From positions 1-64,000 of the forward strand of contig NZ_FTOV01000006.1 in the NCBI RefSeq assembly GCF_900156825.1: DNA of 64,000 nucleotides, in the 5' to 3' direction. The position numbers were made by a program, and so were the translations under genes. Under the pieces are notes generated by a model that had not been told where the DNA came from, made no database searches, and saw nothing but the letters and a program-made list of their open reading frames with translations. Source of the DNA: Chryseobacterium gambrini. Lineage in GTDB: Bacteria; Bacteroidota; Bacteroidia; Flavobacteriales; Weeksellaceae. Positions 53,705 to 62,340 of this stretch are shown piece after piece (position 1 is the first letter of the stretch; every line of letters starts with the position of its first letter).

Positions 53705-54733
53705 ATGAGCACATTAGTAAACGATCTGAAGGAAAAATGGGAAGCTCTTAAAGCTGAAAATCCGCATATGAGAATCCGAAATGCCGCAGCAGAACTTGGA
53801 GTAAGCGAAGCGGAACTGTTGGCAACCAGCGTAGGAGAAGGCGTAACGGTTCTGAAGCCGGAGTTTCAGAATATTTTAGCAGAAGTGGAGCAGTTAGGAA
53901 AAGTAATGGCGCTTACACGCAACGAAGAGTGCGTTCACGAAAGAAAAGGAGTGTATCTGAACGGCGATTTCAGCAGTCCTCATGCACAGCTTTTCGTGGG
54001 AGAAGATATTGATTTAAGAATTTTCCTGAATCACTGGAAATTAGCTTTCGCAGTGGTGGAAGGAGATAAAAAAAGTCTTCAGTTTTTCGGAAAAGACGGT
54101 TTGGCGCTGCATAAAATTTACCTTACCAAAGACAGCAACGAAGCTGCTTTCGATGAAATGGCAGAAAAATATAAAGCAGAAGAGCAGAACGGATCTTTCG
54201 ATTTTGAAAAAGCAGCTCCGAAAGCAGAAGAAAAACCGGACACCGAAATTGATGTAGAAGGCTTCCAGAAAGCATGGACAAATCTGAAAGATACCCACGA
54301 TTTCTTTATGATGACCCGAAAATTCGGAGTGAGCAGAACGCAGGCGCTGAGACTGGCTCCGAAAGGTTTTGCAAAGAAAATTGAAAGCTCAAAAGTTGTA
54401 AACGTACTGGAAGATGCATCGGAAAAAGAACTTCCGATCATGATTTTTGTCGGAAACAGAGGAATCATCCAGATTCATACGGGAAATGTGAAAAAAACAC
54501 TTTGGCATCAGCAATGGTTCAACGTGATGGATCCGGATTTCAATCTACATCTGGACGTTACCAAAATTGCAGAAGCATGGATTGTGAAAAAACCGACAGA
54601 AGACGGAGAAGTGACCGCCATTGAAGTTTTCAATAAAGAAGGCGATTTTATCGTTCAGTTTTTCGGAAAAAGAAAACCCGGAATCCCGGAATTACAGGAA
54701 TGGAAAGACCTCGTCGCCGATCTTGAAAAATAA
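53705..54733 (+). CDS. hmuS: Hemin-degrading factor HmuS/HemS
   Basis: A 342-residue cytoplasmic protein of the HemS/ChuS family, made of two similar halves (about 5-165 and 185-340), each with a motif of the type EDIDLRIFLNHWKLAFAVVEG / WFNVMDPDFNLHLDVTKIAEAWIV. It binds heme after uptake and releases iron or delivers the heme. It is the last gene of the heme operon, five bases after the methyltransferase stop. Confidence 0.92.
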   Translation: MSTLVNDLKEKWEALKAENPHMRIRNAAAELGVSEAELLATSVGEGVTVLKPEFQNILAEVEQLGKVMALTRNEECVHERKGVYLNGDFSSPHAQLFVGEDIDLRIFLNHWKLAFAVVEGDKKSLQFFGKDGLALHKIYLTKDSNEAAFDEMAEKYKAEEQNGSFDFEKAAPKAEEKPDTEIDVEGFQKAWTNLKDTHDFFMMTRKFGVSRTQALRLAPKGFAKKIESSKVVNVLEDASEKELPIMIFVGNRGIIQIHTGNVKKTLWHQQWFNVMDPDFNLHLDVTKIAEAWIVKKPTEDGEVTAIEVFNKEGDFIVQFFGKRKPGIPELQEWKDLVADLEK

Positions 54734-54758
54734 ATTGAAATAGTTAGATAGTTTCTTT

Positions 54759-54790
54759 AAGCCGTTTTGTTTTTTACAGGCGGCTTTTAT
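54759..54790 (+). terminator. Weak terminator after hmuS
   Basis: AAGCCG pairs with CGGCTT across about 16 bases and is followed by TTTAT. The stem is short, so confidence is low. Confidence 0.4.
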
Positions 54791-54890
54791 CTAAACACGA
54801 ATTTATTGAATGGTTTCACGAATGATACAATATTTAACGCGAAGAACGCGAAGTCTTTTTGACCTAATTGAGCATATTTTTTTGTTCGCA

Positions 54891-55835
54891 AGGGCACTTC
54901 GTTCAGCAAATGATAGAACTAGCCATAGCTGAGTGAATAGTTTATACTGAGCTTGTCGAAGTACCTTTGCGAACGAAAAATATCCTCAATAAACTAAAAA
55001 CAAAACTTAGCGATCCATGCGTTATAAAAATCAACAACATTACATTGTGTAATTTGTGAAACCATTTGTGTGATTTGTGTTTAAAAAACAACAGAAAATT
55101 AAATAAATTTTTTTCAATTGCATTCACTCTGAAAATTTTAACGCAAAGTAGATATTTTAAGGTAAATATTTTAAAGTAAGCAAAGTTATTCAGATTTCAT
55201 CTGTTATTAAGCGAACGTTTTATGATTGCATTTGGCAATGTCTTAGCTGAGTGGCTCGTTCTATCATTTGCTGAACGAAGTGCCTTTGCGAACGAAAAAT
55301 ATCCTCAATAAGCTAAAAACTTAGCGATCCTTGCGTGATAAAAATAAACAACGTTACATTGAGTAATTCGTGAAACCATTTGTGTCATTCGTGTTTAAAA
55401 AAACAACAGAAAATTAAATAAGATTTTTTCAATTGCATTCACTCTGAAAATTTTAACGCAAAGTAGATATTTTAAGTTAAATATTTTAAAGTAAGCAAAG
55501 TTATTCAGATTACATCTGTTATTAAGCGAACGTTTTATGATTGCATTTGGCAATGTCTTAGCTGAGTGACTCGTTCTATCATTTGCTGAACGAAGTGCCT
55601 TTGCGAACGAAATATAAAGAATTAGAAATCAAAAATATTTTGCGACCATTGCGTTATAAAATAAACAACATTACATTGTGTCATTCGTGAAACCATTTGT
55701 GTGATTAGTGTTTAAAAAAAGCTTCGCGTTAAAATAAACAATAGATCATTAAAAAATTAAATTTATATCGTGATATTCGTGAAACCATTTGTGTTATTCG
55801 TGTTTAAAAAAACAACAGAAAATTAAAATTATATC
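54891..55835. repeat. Tandem 318-bp non-coding repeat array
   Basis: Three imperfect copies of a unit of about 315-319 bp. The marker CCTTTGCGAACGAAA begins at 54964, 55283 and 55598; each is followed by TTAGCGATCC-type sequence, GTGAAACCATTTGTGT and, in the first two copies, CAATTGCATTCACTCTGAAA. The last copy decays into further short GTGAAACCATTTGTGT copies up to the ChaN start. No protein is encoded. The unit also carries pieces of the dispersed TTTGCGAAC family seen at 9.6, 12.9 and 20.4 kb. Confidence 0.85.
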
Positions 55836-55877
55836 ATGATATTTGTAAAGCCATTCGTGTTTAAAAAACAAATTAAA

Positions 55878-56750
55878 ATGAAAAACCTTTTCACTGCCTT
55901 TTTTCTTACTGTTTTCTGTTCATTTCAGGCACAGCAATTTAAAGCCTATCAGTTTTACGACAAAAAAGGAAAATCAGTAAAGCCCGAAAAACTCATCAGA
56001 CAACTGGCTGATTACGACGTGGTTTTCTTTGGTGAAAATCATAACAACTCCATCAACCATTGGTTACAGCTTAAAGTGACGGAAGGGTTATATGGTCAGA
56101 AAAACGGACAGCTTATTTTAGGTGCTGAAATGTTCGAAAGAGATAATCAGCCGCAATTGAATCAATATCTCAACGGGAAAATAGATGCGAAAACACTGAA
56201 AGATTCCGCAAGACTCTGGAATAATTTCACGACCGATTATAAACCTTTGGTTGATTTTGCCAAAGCAAAAAAACTAAACTTCATCGCAACCAATATTCCC
56301 AGAAAATACGCTTCCCAAACCGCCAAAGAAGGTCTGGAATCTCTGAATAATTTATCTGAAAAAGAAAAATCTTATATCGCACAGCTTCCTATAAAAGTAA
56401 CACTAGAAACGCCGGGTTACCCTGAAATGAAAGCGATGATGGGCGATCACGCAGACGGAACCAAAGTGATGAATTTTATTTCCGCTCAGGCAATAAAAGA
56501 TGTGACTATGGCAGAATCTATTTTAAAGAATCTGCAATCCGGAAAAACATTCATTCATTACAACGGAAACTACCACAGCAAGGAATTTGGCGGGATTTAC
56601 TGGTACATTAAACAAAAAAATCCGAACCTGAAAATGGCGGTCATTTCTGTTTTTGAATCGGATAATCCTGAATTAAAAGTTCCTGAGAAAGATTACATTC
56701 CCACCGATTTTAATCTGATCATTCCCAGTGATATGACGAAAACGTATTGA
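55878..56750 (+). CDS. ChaN family iron/heme-related protein
   Basis: A 290-residue exported protein (signal peptide 1-19, ending SFQAQ) of the ChaN family, alpha/beta fold, with the conserved DVVFFGENHNN near residue 45 and HYNGNYHSKEFGG near 235. ChaN from Campylobacter binds heme dimers and is iron-regulated; here the gene follows the heme operon across the repeat array, supporting a role in iron or heme handling. The ATG at 55878 is preferred to one at 55836 because the latter starts inside the repeat. Confidence 0.85.
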   Translation: MKNLFTAFFLTVFCSFQAQQFKAYQFYDKKGKSVKPEKLIRQLADYDVVFFGENHNNSINHWLQLKVTEGLYGQKNGQLILGAEMFERDNQPQLNQYLNGKIDAKTLKDSARLWNNFTTDYKPLVDFAKAKKLNFIATNIPRKYASQTAKEGLESLNNLSEKEKSYIAQLPIKVTLETPGYPEMKAMMGDHADGTKVMNFISAQAIKDVTMAESILKNLQSGKTFIHYNGNYHSKEFGGIYWYIKQKNPNLKMAVISVFESDNPELKVPEKDYIPTDFNLIIPSDMTKTY

Positions 56751-56817
56751 GAAAGAGCCAGGTAAAAAGTTAAAAGCTATGTTTTCATTTAGATTAAAAG
56801 TGTGTGAGAATTTAAAC

Positions 56818-56844
56818 AGATTCTTCCTTCGTCAGAATGACAAT
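56818..56844. repeat. Dispersed AGATTCTTCC...CAGAATGACA repeat, copy 4
   Basis: Reads AGATTCTTCCTTCGTCAG then AATGACAATG between the ChaN and deformylase-like genes; see copies at 1423, 16033 and 18722. Confidence 0.6.
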
Positions 56845-56946
56845 GATTCGTTTAAAAGACAATAAGGTCTGCATATTTTTCATTGCTTTTCACCAAAAAA
56901 TTAATTGGGTTTTAACCAAAAAATACAAAACTTAGTCTGCAATATT

Positions 56947-56954
56947 TATCTTTG
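56947..56954 (+). promoter_or_regulatory. Candidate -7 box for deformylase-like gene
   Basis: TATCTTTG fits TAnnTTTG and is 16 bp before the ATG at 56971. Confidence 0.45.
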
Positions 56955-56970
56955 CAAAACATTCAGAAAA

Positions 56971-57600
56971 ATGAAAAAAATATCCCTTCTTTTCATCCTT
57001 TTCATCGGTTTGATGAACGCTCAAAAACTGACACCAAACGAAATTTCCATGATCAATCAGGGAGATAAAAATTCTGCGTTGCCGATTTATCAGACCACAG
57101 ACGAAAATCAGCACAAGACGTTATTAAGCCTTTCCGCAGAAATCGATCCGCTGGATAAAAACACGGCAGTTTTGGTCAGCAGAATGAAAGAATCTTTACT
57201 TTCCACCGATGGCGGAGTGGGAATTGCCGCACCACAGGTCGGAATCAACAGAAAAGTAATTTGGGTTCAGCGTTTTGATAAAAAAGGTGAACCGTTGGAA
57301 TATTTTATCAATCCTGTCATTGTCTGGAGATCAGAATTACAGAATTTAGGTCCCGAAGGCGATCTTTCGATTCCCGATTTCAGAGATCAGTTTTACAGAA
57401 GCAAAGTCATTCAGCTTGAATATGTCGATTTAAAAGGTCAGAAATATTCAGAAATTGTGGAAGGTTTTACAGCCGTTATTTTCCAGCACGAAATCGATCA
57501 TCTTTTCGGAATTTTAATTTCAGACAAAAAAGAAAAAGAGAAAAACGATTCTTATCAGAAAGTGGATGCTTTTAAGAAGAGCGATTCAGGGATGAGGTAA
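56971..57600 (+). CDS. Exported peptide-deformylase-like protein with altered metal ligand
   Basis: A 209-residue protein of the Def fold. Motif 1 is intact (G82-V-G-I-A-A-P-Q89) and motif 3 is HEIDH (His173, Glu174, His177), but motif 2, EGCLS in true deformylases, reads EGDLS (Asp131 in place of the metal-binding cysteine; codon GAT). The first 18 residues form a hydrophobic signal peptide ending MNAQ, so it should be outside the cytoplasm, where formyl-Met is not normally processed. It is therefore a paralog of unknown activity rather than the housekeeping enzyme. The ATG at 56971 is preferred to 56905. Confidence 0.82.
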   Translation: MKKISLLFILFIGLMNAQKLTPNEISMINQGDKNSALPIYQTTDENQHKTLLSLSAEIDPLDKNTAVLVSRMKESLLSTDGGVGIAAPQVGINRKVIWVQRFDKKGEPLEYFINPVIVWRSELQNLGPEGDLSIPDFRDQFYRSKVIQLEYVDLKGQKYSEIVEGFTAVIFQHEIDHLFGILISDKKEKEKNDSYQKVDAFKKSDSGMR

Positions 57601-57601
57601 T

Positions 57602-57916
57602 TCAGATATTCTGTGGAGTCCACATTTTCAGAAATTTAAATTTTTTCGGATATTCCTCTCTCGGACAAAATGCCAAAGCGACTTCTCTGTTGTCTAGTGA
57701 AGATTCCGTCAGTAAAACATAATCTGTCTCATTTTTAAAACTGTTAAATTCGGTTTCGTTTACGACACAAACTACTTTTTTGAATATTCCGCTGATCCAT
57801 TGAATCATATTTTCGTTGTCCTCAAATTTTTTGTAGCAGGCTAAAGAAGCGTGTGCAGTAATAACAGGAACTAATTTGTCAGGAACAGTATTAAAAACGA
57901 TGATGTACATTTTCAT
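57602..57916 (-). CDS. PTH2-like small protein
   Basis: A 104-residue cytoplasmic protein. The opening KMYIIVFNTVPDKLVPVITAHASLACY and the later FKKVVCVVNETEFNSF match the pattern of peptidyl-tRNA hydrolase 2-like (or DUF2000-like) proteins, but the catalytic residues of true Pth2 cannot be confirmed. The frame is open to 58030; the ATG at 57916 begins the conserved strand. It is convergent with the deformylase-like gene, two bases apart. Confidence 0.55.
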   Translation of the reverse strand: MKMYIIVFNTVPDKLVPVITAHASLACYKKFEDNENMIQWISGIFKKVVCVVNETEFNSFKNETDYVLLTESSLDNREVALAFCPREEYPKKFKFLKMWTPQNI

Positions 57917-58086
57917 ATAGTAACTTTTTATAATTTGAAAGATACAATAAGTTGTTTCAACTTTTATTGAACCAGAAAAGATGAGAGGAATTTTTATTGT
58001 TTTGAGAACTTCGAATATCCTTATAAACACTCTAATTTTCTTTGTCTCTTTTTAGGTTAAAATCGAAATTACCTAAAAAAATACAA

Positions 58087-59208
58087 TTAATATCTTCTGA
58101 TCTGTACATTCGAAACATTTCTGATCTTAATTTTTCTTCCGGCTTTTTTCAGCAAACCGGTTTCAGGATTTCTTTTAAAAACCGTAACATTATTTGTTGC
58201 CGTATTGGTGGTGATTAAAAATTGTCCGCTTGGATCGAGATTGAATGTTCTCGGATGTTTCCCTTTTACAGACTGATAACCGATTGTTTTCAGGCTTCCA
58301 TCATCCTGAATCGAAAAAATAGCAATATTATTTTCTTTTCCGCGGTTGGAAGCGTACAAAAACTTTCCGTCCGGCGAAAGATGAACATCAGAACTTTCAA
58401 AATCTCCTTTACAGGTTTCGGGATGGGTAAAAATCCTCTGAAGCGGTTTCAGGTTTCCGTTTTCGTAAGCATAAACACTGACTGCACCGCCCATTTCTTC
58501 AATACAGTACGCGAATTTTCCATTCGGATAAAAGGTAAAATGCCTCGGTCCCGCTCCCAAAGTTGTTTTTACAAACGGAATTTCAGCTTCCTGCAAAGGT
58601 GTATTTTTTTCATTGTTAAAACGATAGGCGCGAATTTTATCCGCTCCGAGATCAGGCAGAAATAGATAATCAGAATCCGGAGAAAAAACGGTGGAATGGA
58701 TGTGCGCACGATCCTGTCTTTCGGGATTTATACTTCCTTCCGAAAATTGTATATTCTGCACAAAAGGTTCAAGAGTTCCGTTACCTGAAATCGGGTAAAC
58801 AGAAACGCTTCCTTCCGTATAATTTCCATTAACGAGCCATTTTCCGCCTGGATGAACCGTAAGATAAACCGGATTTTCACCACCGCTGATTTGTTTACTG
58901 ATGAACTGTAAAGATTTTTTATCAGCATTAAATTCAAAACTGCTTACACTTCCGCCGTTCTTTGTTTTACTTTCCGTACACGCAAAAAGATATTTTCCGT
59001 CCGGTGACAAAGTGAGAAAAGAAGGATTTGAAATCCCCGAAACAGAAGCAATTTTCGATAATTTTCCGTTTTGCGTGTTCAATTCATACACATAAATTCC
59101 CTCCGTTTCTTTTTCCCAGTTAAAAGAACCGAAAAAAACATACGTATGTTGAGCATACAACTGAAGACAGCTAAAAATTGTGATGAATAAGGTGAAAAGC
59201 TTTTTCAA
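58087..59208 (-). CDS. Exported lactonase (6-phosphogluconolactonase-like propeller)
   Basis: A 373-residue seven-bladed beta-propeller of the YbhE/Pgl type: repeats such as NPSFLTLSPDGKYLFACTE, NPVYLTVHPGGKWLV, GPRHFTFYPNGKFAY and HLSPDGKFLYASNRG are spaced through the protein. A signal peptide (KKLFTLFITIFSCLQLYAQ) precedes the mature chain, so it acts outside the cytoplasm on a sugar lactone or related compound. The start is taken as TTG at 59208, immediately before the signal peptide; an ATG at 59277 lies inside a repeat element and gives an unlikely leader. Confidence 0.8.
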   Translation of the reverse strand: MKKLFTLFITIFSCLQLYAQHTYVFFGSFNWEKETEGIYVYELNTQNGKLSKIASVSGISNPSFLTLSPDGKYLFACTESKTKNGGSVSSFEFNADKKSLQFISKQISGGENPVYLTVHPGGKWLVNGNYTEGSVSVYPISGNGTLEPFVQNIQFSEGSINPERQDRAHIHSTVFSPDSDYLFLPDLGADKIRAYRFNNEKNTPLQEAEIPFVKTTLGAGPRHFTFYPNGKFAYCIEEMGGAVSVYAYENGNLKPLQRIFTHPETCKGDFESSDVHLSPDGKFLYASNRGKENNIAIFSIQDDGSLKTIGYQSVKGKHPRTFNLDPSGQFLITTNTATNNVTVFKRNPETGLLKKAGRKIKIRNVSNVQIRRY

Positions 59209-59229
59209 ATGATGATGGTTTTTAAAGAA

Positions 59230-59410
59230 ATTCTGTTTAAACTTTTTTACCGCAAAAGATGCAAAAGATTGTAACACTTTAGTAGTTTAAGTTTACTACT
59301 CAAATGGGGAAAAAGAGCACATAAGTTTAAAAAAAATCAAAGATTTTTTCTCTTTGCAGACTTTTGAAATACCTTGAATAAATCCAATAAGTACCTTTTG
59401 CGGTTAAATT
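59230..59410. repeat. MITE-like AACCGCAAAAG inverted-repeat element, copy 2
   Basis: Shares TCTGTTTAAACTTTTTT and ACCGCAAAAGATGCAAAAG with the element at 39541-39725 and ends CCTTTTGCGGTTAAA, the inverse of its start. It fills most of the gap between the lactonase and ohr. Confidence 0.65.
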
Positions 59411-59488
59411 TAAAATGAGTTTACAACAAACATATAAACGTTTTTCGGATGAAACAAATTTCTGTTTAAAGTTTCTTATCCTACTAAA

Positions 59489-59519
59489 CAAAAAAATCTG
59501 CTTCCAAAGAAACAGATTC
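59489..59519 (-). terminator. Terminator of the ohr operon
   Basis: On the minus strand AATCTGTTTC and GAAGCAGATT-like arms form an imperfect stem followed by seven T, 30 bp after the ohr stop. Confidence 0.7.
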
Positions 59520-59545
59520 TGATATTTATACCGTAAAACGCTGAA

Positions 59546-59968
59546 TTAGTTATTTGTAACCGAAAGTTTTACTTCGATATTATTTCTTGTTGCATTAGAG
59601 TATGGACAGATTTGGTGCGCTTTTTCTGTTAAAGCCTGTGCTTCCTCAATAGAAACTTCCGGAATATTTACATCAAGCTGAACCGCCAATCCGAAACCGC
59701 CGTTTTCCAATTGTCCGATGCTTACTTCCGCCGTTACTGTAGTTTCTCCGGTTTTTGTTTTAGACAAAGAAATTACTCTGTTCAGTGCGCTGTCGAAACA
59801 TGCAGAATATCCTGCTGCGAAAAGCATTTCGGGGTTGGTAAAATCGTCATTGGCTCCGCCTAAAGCTTTAGGCATTTTTACGTCCAGATCAAGAACTCCG
59901 TTTTCGCTTTTTACGTGTCCGTTTCTTCCTCCTGTTGCAGTTACTTTTGTTGTATACAAAGTTTTCAT
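59546..59968 (-). CDS. ohr: Organic hydroperoxide resistance protein (Ohr/OsmC)
   Basis: A 140-residue thiol peroxidase of the Ohr subfamily. The reactive cysteines are Cys57 (SACFDSAL) and Cys121 (ICPYSNATRNN), and the start pattern YTTKVTATGGRNGHVKSENG is typical. It detoxifies organic peroxides using lipoylated proteins. The gene follows ohrR with no gap and is expected to be induced when OhrR is oxidised. Confidence 0.95.
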   Translation of the reverse strand: MKTLYTTKVTATGGRNGHVKSENGVLDLDVKMPKALGGANDDFTNPEMLFAAGYSACFDSALNRVISLSKTKTGETTVTAEVSIGQLENGGFGLAVQLDVNIPEVSIEEAQALTEKAHQICPYSNATRNNIEVKLSVTNN

Positions 59969-60403
59969 TTATTTTTCTATTTTCGTTAATATTTTTTGAA
60001 CATTTTCTTTCAGAGCCTTCCAATCTTCAGGCGATGCTCCGATTTTCTGAAATAATTTTTCCGGAATTCCACAGGCTTTTTCCTGTAAATTTCTGCCGGA
60101 TTCTGTGATGAAAACTTCCACCACACGTTCATCTTCTTTTTTCCTTTTTCTTTCGATAAATCCTTTATTTTCAAGTCTTTTAAGAAGCGGTGTAAGCGTT
60201 CCGCTGTCCAGATACAGCTTTTCGCCGATGCTGTTCACCGGAAGTCCGTCATGTTCCCAAAGCACCATCATCACAAGATACTGCGGATAAGTAATATCCA
60301 GCTCATCGAGAAAAGGACGGTAAAGCCCCGTAATTTCTTTCGCAATCACATATAAAGGAAAGCAGAGCTGGTTTTCTAATTTTAAAAATTCGGGATTTTC
60401 CAT
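59969..60403 (-). CDS. ohrR: MarR family peroxide regulator OhrR
   Basis: A 144-residue MarR-type winged-helix repressor. The peroxide-sensing cysteine is Cys14 (LCFPLYVIAKEITGLY); a second cysteine at 111 suggests a two-cysteine sensing mode like Xanthomonas OhrR. The DNA-binding region with LTPLLKRLENKGFIERKRKKEDER is present. It lies between a nitroreductase (24 bp upstream) and ohr, and probably binds the palindrome upstream of the nitroreductase. Confidence 0.93.
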   Translation of the reverse strand: MENPEFLKLENQLCFPLYVIAKEITGLYRPFLDELDITYPQYLVMMVLWEHDGLPVNSIGEKLYLDSGTLTPLLKRLENKGFIERKRKKEDERVVEVFITESGRNLQEKACGIPEKLFQKIGASPEDWKALKENVQKILTKIEK

Positions 60404-60426
60404 GATTTCTGAAAAATGAAGAGGTG

Positions 60427-61059
60427 TTATTTTTTGATGATGAATTCTTCCATCGGAATTCTTACTTTTTTCATGTGCGACAGCCAGTCGTTTTTCTCGT
60501 CTCTGTATCCTAAATACAGTAAGCTCACACTCTTTAAGCCTAAAGCTCTCAAGCCCAAAATTTCGTCCACCACTTCATTGCTGAAACCTTCTGCAGGAGT
60601 GCTGTCTACTTTAAGTTCCGCAGCCTGAGCCATGGCAAGTCCTAAAGCAATATACGTTTGTCTTGCAGTATGCGCGAAATGTTCTTCAGGAGTCTGCGCA
60701 CCATAGATTTCTTTAATTTTATCGGTGTAGCTGGAAAATCTTCCTCTCGGCAAATCTCTTACATCGGTGTGATGATCGTACACTTTATCGATTTTCTCAT
60801 CGGAGTAGCTGTCCCATGCCGCGAAAACCAAAACATGAGAAGAATCTCTCATCACTTCAGGATTCAACGCACCCTGAACCATTTTTTCTTTTAATTCCTG
60901 ATTTTCCACTACGATCACACGGAAAGGCTGTAATCCTGAAGAAGTAGGAGCGAGTCTTGCGGCTTCTAAAATTTTATTTAAATCTTCTTCTGATACTTTT
61001 TTTGTTGGATCATATGCTTTTACAGCATGTCTCCAGTTTAAATCTTCTATTAATGACAT
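60427..61059 (-). CDS. Nitroreductase family protein (NfsB-like)
   Basis: A 210-residue FMN-dependent NAD(P)H oxidoreductase. The N-terminal LNWRHAVKAYDPTKKVSEEDL, APTSSGLQPFRVIVV (about 38-52) and the C-terminal LLYLGYRDEKNDW are family motifs of the NfsB/DHPR-like group. It can reduce quinones or nitro compounds. It is the first gene of the likely operon nitroreductase-ohrR-ohr, so it is probably peroxide-induced. Confidence 0.88.
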   Translation of the reverse strand: MSLIEDLNWRHAVKAYDPTKKVSEEDLNKILEAARLAPTSSGLQPFRVIVVENQELKEKMVQGALNPEVMRDSSHVLVFAAWDSYSDEKIDKVYDHHTDVRDLPRGRFSSYTDKIKEIYGAQTPEEHFAHTARQTYIALGLAMAQAAELKVDSTPAEGFSNEVVDEILGLRALGLKSVSLLYLGYRDEKNDWLSHMKKVRIPMEEFIIKK

Positions 61060-61104
61060 TTTGTTAATTTTTTAATTTGAATACTATGATACAAAAATAT
61101 TGCC

Positions 61105-61130
61105 AAATTAAATTGTGTGCAATTTAATTT
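61105..61130. promoter_or_regulatory. Perfect palindrome between nitroreductase and SDR (candidate OhrR operator)
   Basis: AAATTAAATTG and CAATTTAATTT are perfect inverted repeats of 11 bp with a four-base spacer (TGTG). It lies 46 bp from the nitroreductase start and 113 bp from the divergent SDR. MarR-family sites, including those of OhrR, are AT-rich palindromes of this kind. Confidence 0.6.
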
Positions 61131-61242
61131 TGTTAAATTTAATTTAAAAAATTTTAAAACCTTCTTAAAACATCGCAGGAATCGGATTTTTTCTGAAGAC
61201 TGAACTTTCCATTTTTGCTGAAGAATTTTAAACCAAAAAACA

Positions 61243-61995
61243 ATGCAGAGATTTAAAAACAAAACCGCTCTTATCACAGGCGGAACCAACGGAATGGGAT
61301 TCGCAACAGCGCAACAGTTTATACAGGAAGGCGGAAAGGCAATCATCACCGGAAGAAGTGAAGAGAATGTAAAAAATGCCATAAATAAGCTAGGCGAAAA
61401 TGCTTTCGGAATTGTTTCGGATGCCGGAAAAATAAGCGATCTGATGAATCTTAGAAATGAAGCTGAAAAATTAACGGAACATATCGATCTGGTATTTGCA
61501 AATGCAGGATACGGAAGATTTGCTTCGATTGGAAATGTGGATGAACATCATTTTGATGAGCTTTTCAATATGCTGGTAAAAGGCAGCTTTTTTACAGTTC
61601 AGCAGATGCTTCCTTTAATGAAAGAGGGGAGCTCGGTTGTGTTTAATACTTCTTTTGTCACAGAATTCGGGATGTCCAATTTTTCGGTGTATTCTGCAGC
61701 AAAAGCGGCAGTTCAGTCTTTTATTAAAACTTTCGCAACTGAATTGACGACTAAAGGAATCCGAGTGAATGGAATTAGTCCGGGACATATCAAAACCAAT
61801 ATTTTTAATAATACGGGCTTAAATTCAGAACAGATTGATGAAGCGGTACAGCATATTATTCCTACCATTCCTTTTAAAAGACAGGGAGAACCTTCGGAAA
61901 TTGCAAAGGCGGTACTTTTTCTTGCTTCTGATGAAGCATCTTACATATACGGAGCGGAATTGAGAATTGATGCCGGAATATCTGTAATTAAATGA
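61243..61995 (+). CDS. SDR family oxidoreductase, divergent from ohr operon
   Basis: A 250-residue classical short-chain dehydrogenase. The cofactor motif TGGTNGMG is at 12-19, NAG at 87-89, catalytic Ser137, Tyr150 and Lys154 (YSAAK). The C-terminal SPGHIKTN and AELRIDAG fit the FabG-like group. Its substrate is unknown. It shares the palindrome with the nitroreductase operon, suggesting joint control by peroxide. Confidence 0.9.
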   Translation: MQRFKNKTALITGGTNGMGFATAQQFIQEGGKAIITGRSEENVKNAINKLGENAFGIVSDAGKISDLMNLRNEAEKLTEHIDLVFANAGYGRFASIGNVDEHHFDELFNMLVKGSFFTVQQMLPLMKEGSSVVFNTSFVTEFGMSNFSVYSAAKAAVQSFIKTFATELTTKGIRVNGISPGHIKTNIFNNTGLNSEQIDEAVQHIIPTIPFKRQGEPSEIAKAVLFLASDEASYIYGAELRIDAGISVIK

Positions 61996-62011
61996 TAATG
62001 TGATGAAAAGA

Positions 62012-62323
62012 TTATTTTACGTCTTTGATCTGTCTGATAATATTGGTTTTATTTTCAATGCCAATATCATATTTTTTGTTTGTCTTAAGACTTAAAGTTG
62101 CCTTTTCGATAAGATGAGTATAATCCTGAGATTTTTTTGAAAGATAGAAAACCTGCGCGCTGATTCCTATGGAAACACGGGCAAATTCCTGCGGCCGATC
62201 CGGATCATCTGTAATATCACTAATCACCGAATTGTTGTACCATGTAAGGTTTTGTGAACTTTGATTGCCGGAGCAGGAAATGACCATCATTATTATGAAG
62301 AGGATATAGGTTGAGAATTTCAT
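62012..62323 (-). CDS. Small lipoprotein resembling protein-glutaminase propeptide
   Basis: A 103-residue lipoprotein (signal IMMVISC, cysteine at residue 17). Its mature part (from about 45; ARVSIGISAQVFY, then SLKTNKKYDIGIENKTNIIR) lines up with the propeptide of the adjacent protein-glutaminase (LKVSFIISAQFY, then KNSNEIAKVEKA) over about 55 residues, including the shared VS-ISAQ core. No other family is recognised. The start at 62323 is preferred because it begins the lipoprotein signal. It follows the glutaminase by 65 bp on the same strand, behind a terminator hairpin. A role as a membrane-tethered inhibitor of the enzyme is inference. Confidence 0.68.
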   Translation of the reverse strand: MKFSTYILFIIMMVISCSGNQSSQNLTWYNNSVISDITDDPDRPQEFARVSIGISAQVFYLSKKSQDYTHLIEKATLSLKTNKKYDIGIENKTNIIRQIKDVK

Positions 62324-62340
62324 GAAAATATAATTTAAAA

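Noticed and set aside
54891..55835. Possible CRISPR array
   Set aside because: The repeats are 318 bp long and imperfect with no short repeat-spacer alternation; no cas gene is present.
56971..57600. Calling this the housekeeping peptide deformylase (def)
   Set aside because: It has a signal peptide and lacks the conserved cysteine of the EGCLS motif.
59209..59277. Upstream ATG at 59277 as the lactonase start
   Set aside because: It lies inside an inverted-repeat element and adds 23 residues before a complete signal peptide; the TTG at 59208 fits better.
61050..61382. Open frame on the minus strand overlapping the nitroreductase start and the SDR
   Set aside because: It lies antisense to the SDR coding start and covers the palindrome; no family resemblance.
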